Assembly: GCA_025997715.1 (NCBI GenBank)
Contig: BNUY01000081.1
Coordinates: forward strand, 1-13,556
DNA length: 13,556 nt
DNA from: Spirochaetia bacterium
GTDB taxonomy: Bacteria; Spirochaetota; Spirochaetia; Treponematales; Breznakiellaceae
Direction of reading: 5' to 3'
Positions 11,167 through 13,556 of this stretch are shown here, one piece after another. A program made the translations under genes and the position numbers. Position 1 is the first letter of the stretch. Every line of letters begins with the position of its first letter. The notes under the pieces were generated by a model. It searched no databases. It saw only the letters and a list, made by a program, of their open reading frames with translations, and was not told the origin of the DNA.

Positions 11167-13556
11167 CTACTGCCAGTAGGCATGCAGGCCGACAGTAACC
11201 GAAGCGGGACAAGACGCAAAGGTATCTAAATCAGTTGATGGCGTCGGCGGCGGTGTAGTCGTGTTGCCATGGAACCCCATCGACAGGGCATTTAAAGCAG
11301 AGCCGGTTAAACTTGAACACCCCCTAAATGTCCTACTCATGAAGTAGGTATAATTTTCCTGCCCCGAACTAAATATATTCGATCCTATCAGGTTCTCTAT
11401 GTTTGTGTTTAAGACAGAACAGCCAGAGAACATTAAGTCAAAGATATTGTTTGTCCCGTTGGGAACGGCGGGGAGTTGGAACCCGGCGGGCAGCGAGCTT
11501 AGACTGGTACAGCCACCGAACATACTGGAAAAGATATAGTCGGTTCCGTTGGGAACGGCGGGGAGTTGGAATCCGGCGGGCAGCGAGCCAAGACTGGTAC
11601 AGCCATAGAACATGATAGAAAAGATACTGCTGGTCCCGTTGGGAACAGCGGGGAGTTGGAACCCGGCGGGCAGCGAGCTAAGACCGCTACAGCCATAGAA
11701 CATTTCGTAAAAGATACCGCTGGTCCCGTTGGGAACAGCGGGGAGTTGGAAGGCGGCGGGCAGCGAGCCAAGACTGGTACAGCCCAAGAACATGCCAGAA
11801 AAGATATAGTCGGTTCCGTTGGGAACGGCGGGGAGTTGGAACCCGATGGGCAGCGAGCTAAGACTGCTACAGCCAAAGAACATGCGGTAAAAGATAGTGC
11901 CGGTCCCGTTGGGGACGGCGGGGAGTTGGAACCCGACGGGCAGCGAGCTAAGACCGCTACAGCCATAGAACATGTTGGAAAAAATATCGCTGGTCCCGTT
12001 GGGAACGGCGGGGAGTTGGAACCCGGCGGGTAGCAAGCTAAGACTGGTACAGTTATTGAACATGCTGGCAAAGATACCGCTGGTTCCGTTGGGAACGGCG
12101 GGGAGTTGAAACCCGGCGGGCAGCGAGCTAAGACCGCTACAGCCATAGAACATGTTGGAAAAGATATACCTGGTCCCGTTGGGAATAGCGGGAAGTAAAT
12201 CAGGAGATACTTCATTAAGATTGGTACAGTTGTAAAAACAGTAGTTCCAGGCATTGGGAAAGACGGCAACACTGGTATTTTCTTTAATATGCCCCAGGGC
12301 TTTTAACAGCTTCTGTTTGTTGGCCGCTGTATTGGCGCCGGTTGTACCGGAGCCAAACCCAAAGGCCGCATGGCCGGTATTGCTGTTTGCGGTGATTTCA
12401 ATAGTATATTGCGGGTTCGCGGTGTAGGTGTGGCTAATCCCCGTACCGCTACCGCTTGCCCCGGTTCCGGTTTGGGTCACAATGTTGCCATCGCCCCAAT
12501 CAATGGTCCAGTCATAGGCCCAGGTGTTATTTGTGGGAATGGTGAAAGTGCCGGAACTCCCGTTGATTACCAGCTTGAGTGAGGCGGCAACCCATTTGGC
12601 ATATACGGTGATGTTCGCCGTTACCGGGGTTGATGCAGTAAACGATGTGCCCCAATTGCCGCCAGAGCCGTTTTGCGTCCACCAGCCGTCGAAGGAGTAG
12701 CCGAGTCTGGTGGGTTGTGTTGGCATTGGATTTACGATAGAACCTGCCGCTACTCCCAGGCTATTCGGGCTTGCCTCGGTACTGCCTGAGTCAGTGTTGT
12801 TCTTGTCAAATGTTACCGTGTAGGCGTTTGCCGTCCACTGCGCATACACGGTGATGTTCGCCACCACCGGGGTTGATGCGTCAAACACAGTTCCGCTTCC
12901 ATCGGCTGCCGTGTTCCAGCCGCCGAAGGTGTAGCCGGTTCTGGCGGGTTGCGCCGGCAGCGGGTTTATTGTACCGCCGTCTGCAACAACTGCCGTCTGC
13001 GGGCTTGCCTCGGTACTGCCTGAGTCACTGTTGTTCTTGTCAAATGTTACCGTGTAGGCGTTTGCCGTCCACTGCGCATACACGGTGATGTTTGCCACCA
13101 CCGGGGTTGATGCGTCAAACACAGTTCCACTGCCGTTGGCTACCGTGTTCCAGCCGCCGAAGGTGTAGCCGGTTCTGGCGGGTTGTGTTGGCAGCGGGTT
13201 TACCGTCCCGCCGTCTGCAACAACTGCCGTCTGCGGGCTTGCCTCGGTACTGCCTGAGTCACTGTTGTTCTTGTCAAATGTTACCGTGTAGGCGTTTGCC
13301 GTCCACTGCGCATACACGGTGATGTTCGCTACCACCGGGGTTGATGCGTCAAACACAGTTCCGCTTCCATCGGCTGCCGTGTTCCAGCCGCCGAAGGTGT
13401 AGCCGGTTCTGGCGGGTTGTGTTGGCAGTGGGTTTACCGTCCCGCCGTCTGCAACAACTGCCGTCTGCGGGCTTGCCTCGGTACTGCCTGAGTCACTGTT
13501 GTTCTTGTCAAATGTTACCGTGTAGGCGTTTGCCGTCCACTGCGCATACACGGTGA
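11167..13556 (-). CDS. Giant repeat surface protein: InlB-type repeats, PKD-like domain, BspA-type repeats (5' end outside window)
   Basis: The frame is open from the right edge to TAG near 11167; about 795 residues are visible and the N-terminus is missing. In order: four InlB/Listeria-Bacteroides repeats (Flg_new, PF09479; unit motif YTVTFDKNNSDSGSTEASP, then ARTGYTFGGWNT, DASTPVVANITVYAQW), three almost identical and one divergent. Next is a PKD-like segment (AYDWTIDWGDGNIV, GISHTYTANPQYTIEI). Then come nine BspA/DUF285-like units of 30 residues (GFQLPAVPNGT, IFxxMFxGCxxLxSLP). The tail is GNTTTPPPTPSTDLDTFASC followed by HAYWQ. Such proteins are exported and bind host or microbial surfaces in Listeria, Tannerella and Treponema; the ligand here is unknown. 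The repeats are near-identical at DNA level, which points to recent duplication and possible recombination with relatives such as the remnant at 10653-10802. Confidence 0.9.
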   Translation of the reverse strand, partial: TVYAQWTANAYTVTFDKNNSDSGSTEASPQTAVVADGGTVNPLPTQPARTGYTFGGWNTAADGSGTVFDASTPVVANITVYAQWTANAYTVTFDKNNSDSGSTEASPQTAVVADGGTVNPLPTQPARTGYTFGGWNTVANGSGTVFDASTPVVANITVYAQWTANAYTVTFDKNNSDSGSTEASPQTAVVADGGTINPLPAQPARTGYTFGGWNTAADGSGTVFDASTPVVANITVYAQWTANAYTVTFDKNNTDSGSTEASPNSLGVAAGSIVNPMPTQPTRLGYSFDGWWTQNGSGGNWGTSFTASTPVTANITVYAKWVAASLKLVINGSSGTFTIPTNNTWAYDWTIDWGDGNIVTQTGTGASGSGTGISHTYTANPQYTIEITANSNTGHAAFGFGSGTTGANTAANKQKLLKALGHIKENTSVAVFPNAWNYCFYNCTNLNEVSPDLLPAIPNGTRYIFSNMFYGCSGLSSLPAGFQLPAVPNGTSGIFASMFNNCTSLSLLPAGFQLPAVPNGTSDIFSNMFYGCSGLSSLPVGFQLPAVPNGTGTIFYRMFFGCSSLSSLPIGFQLPAVPNGTDYIFSGMFLGCTSLGSLPAAFQLPAVPNGTSGIFYEMFYGCSGLSSLPAGFQLPAVPNGTSSIFSIMFYGCTSLGSLPAGFQLPAVPNGTDYIFSSMFGGCTSLSSLPAGFQLPAVPNGTNNIFDLMFSGCSVLNTNIENLIGSNIFSSGQENYTYFMSRTFRGCSSLTGSALNALSMGFHGNTTTPPPTPSTDLDTFASCPASVTVGLHAYWQ
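11461..12190 (-). repeat. 90-bp tandem repeats coding BspA-type units
   Basis: Eight units start at exact 90-bp steps (11461, 11551, 11641, 11731, 11821, 11911, 12001, 12091). Each begins GGGAACGGCGGGGAGTTGGA or a close variant (plus strand), and a decayed ninth starts at 12181. Differences cluster in the loop codons after GT and around MF, where the protein is variable, while the FQLPAVPNGT-coding part is nearly fixed. Confidence 0.95.
12604..13556 (-). repeat. 234-bp tandem repeats coding InlB-type units
   Basis: The marker CACGGTGATGTT recurs at 12847, 13081, 13315 and (cut off) 13549, exactly 234 bp apart. A divergent unit starts near 12604, 243 bp before the first. Neighbouring units differ at only a few positions (for example VANGSG against AADGSG), so they arose by recent duplication or are kept alike by gene conversion. 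The array continues beyond the window. Confidence 0.95.

Noticed and set aside
11461..12180. CRISPR array
   Set aside because: The repeats are contiguous 90-bp coding units without unique spacers and keep one reading frame.
11499..12272. 257-codon minus-strand frame rich in Pro and Cys
   Set aside because: It is an alternate frame of the 90-bp repeats; the other minus-strand frame has the BspA-type protein pattern.

Overview
The window looks like a chromosomal segment of a host-associated spirochaete, most likely a Treponema relative of the gut or termite-gut type. This is an inference from gene content: short signal peptides ending in F-A-Q, small outer-membrane barrels ending in phenylalanine, and a very large surface protein made of InlB-type and BspA-type repeats. 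There is no rRNA or marker gene to fix the identity.

Layout. 1-54 is the end of a plus-strand gene with a strong terminator. 103-787 is gene-poor and holds a possible 46-codon ORF with an 11-G tract. 788-2614 (minus) is a two-gene operon: an AAA/STAND ATPase fused to a PD-(D/E)XK nuclease-like domain, then a MNT-type nucleotidyltransferase that is frameshifted. The ATPase promoter appears to give a leaderless mRNA. 2692-3268 (plus) is a small membrane-anchored protein behind four 11-bp direct repeats and a palindrome. 3352-3765 (minus) is a PhnB-like VOC protein with a consensus promoter, and 3877-4146 (minus) is the tail of a decayed MFS transporter.

4364-6413 (plus) is a self-contained operon: consensus promoter, 24-bp TetR operator, 43-aa hydrophobic peptide, TetR regulator, outer-membrane barrel and polytopic membrane protein, closed by a long hairpin.

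6426-10527 (plus) is a phosphate-starvation island. Two copies of a roughly 90-bp promoter/leader cassette carry tandem 11-bp PhoB-box-like repeats. One copy precedes a truncated secreted peptide, alkaline phosphatase and a YibE/F-like permease; the other precedes a PstS-like lipoprotein whose two halves are in permuted order. No phoB/phoR or pstCAB genes are in the window.

10570-13556 (minus) is a surface-protein region: a repeat-rich giant protein running off the right edge, an 88-aa protein with two Cys pairs, and 3' remnants of at least one related surface protein. The repeats are nearly identical at DNA level, so recombination within and between such genes is plausible.
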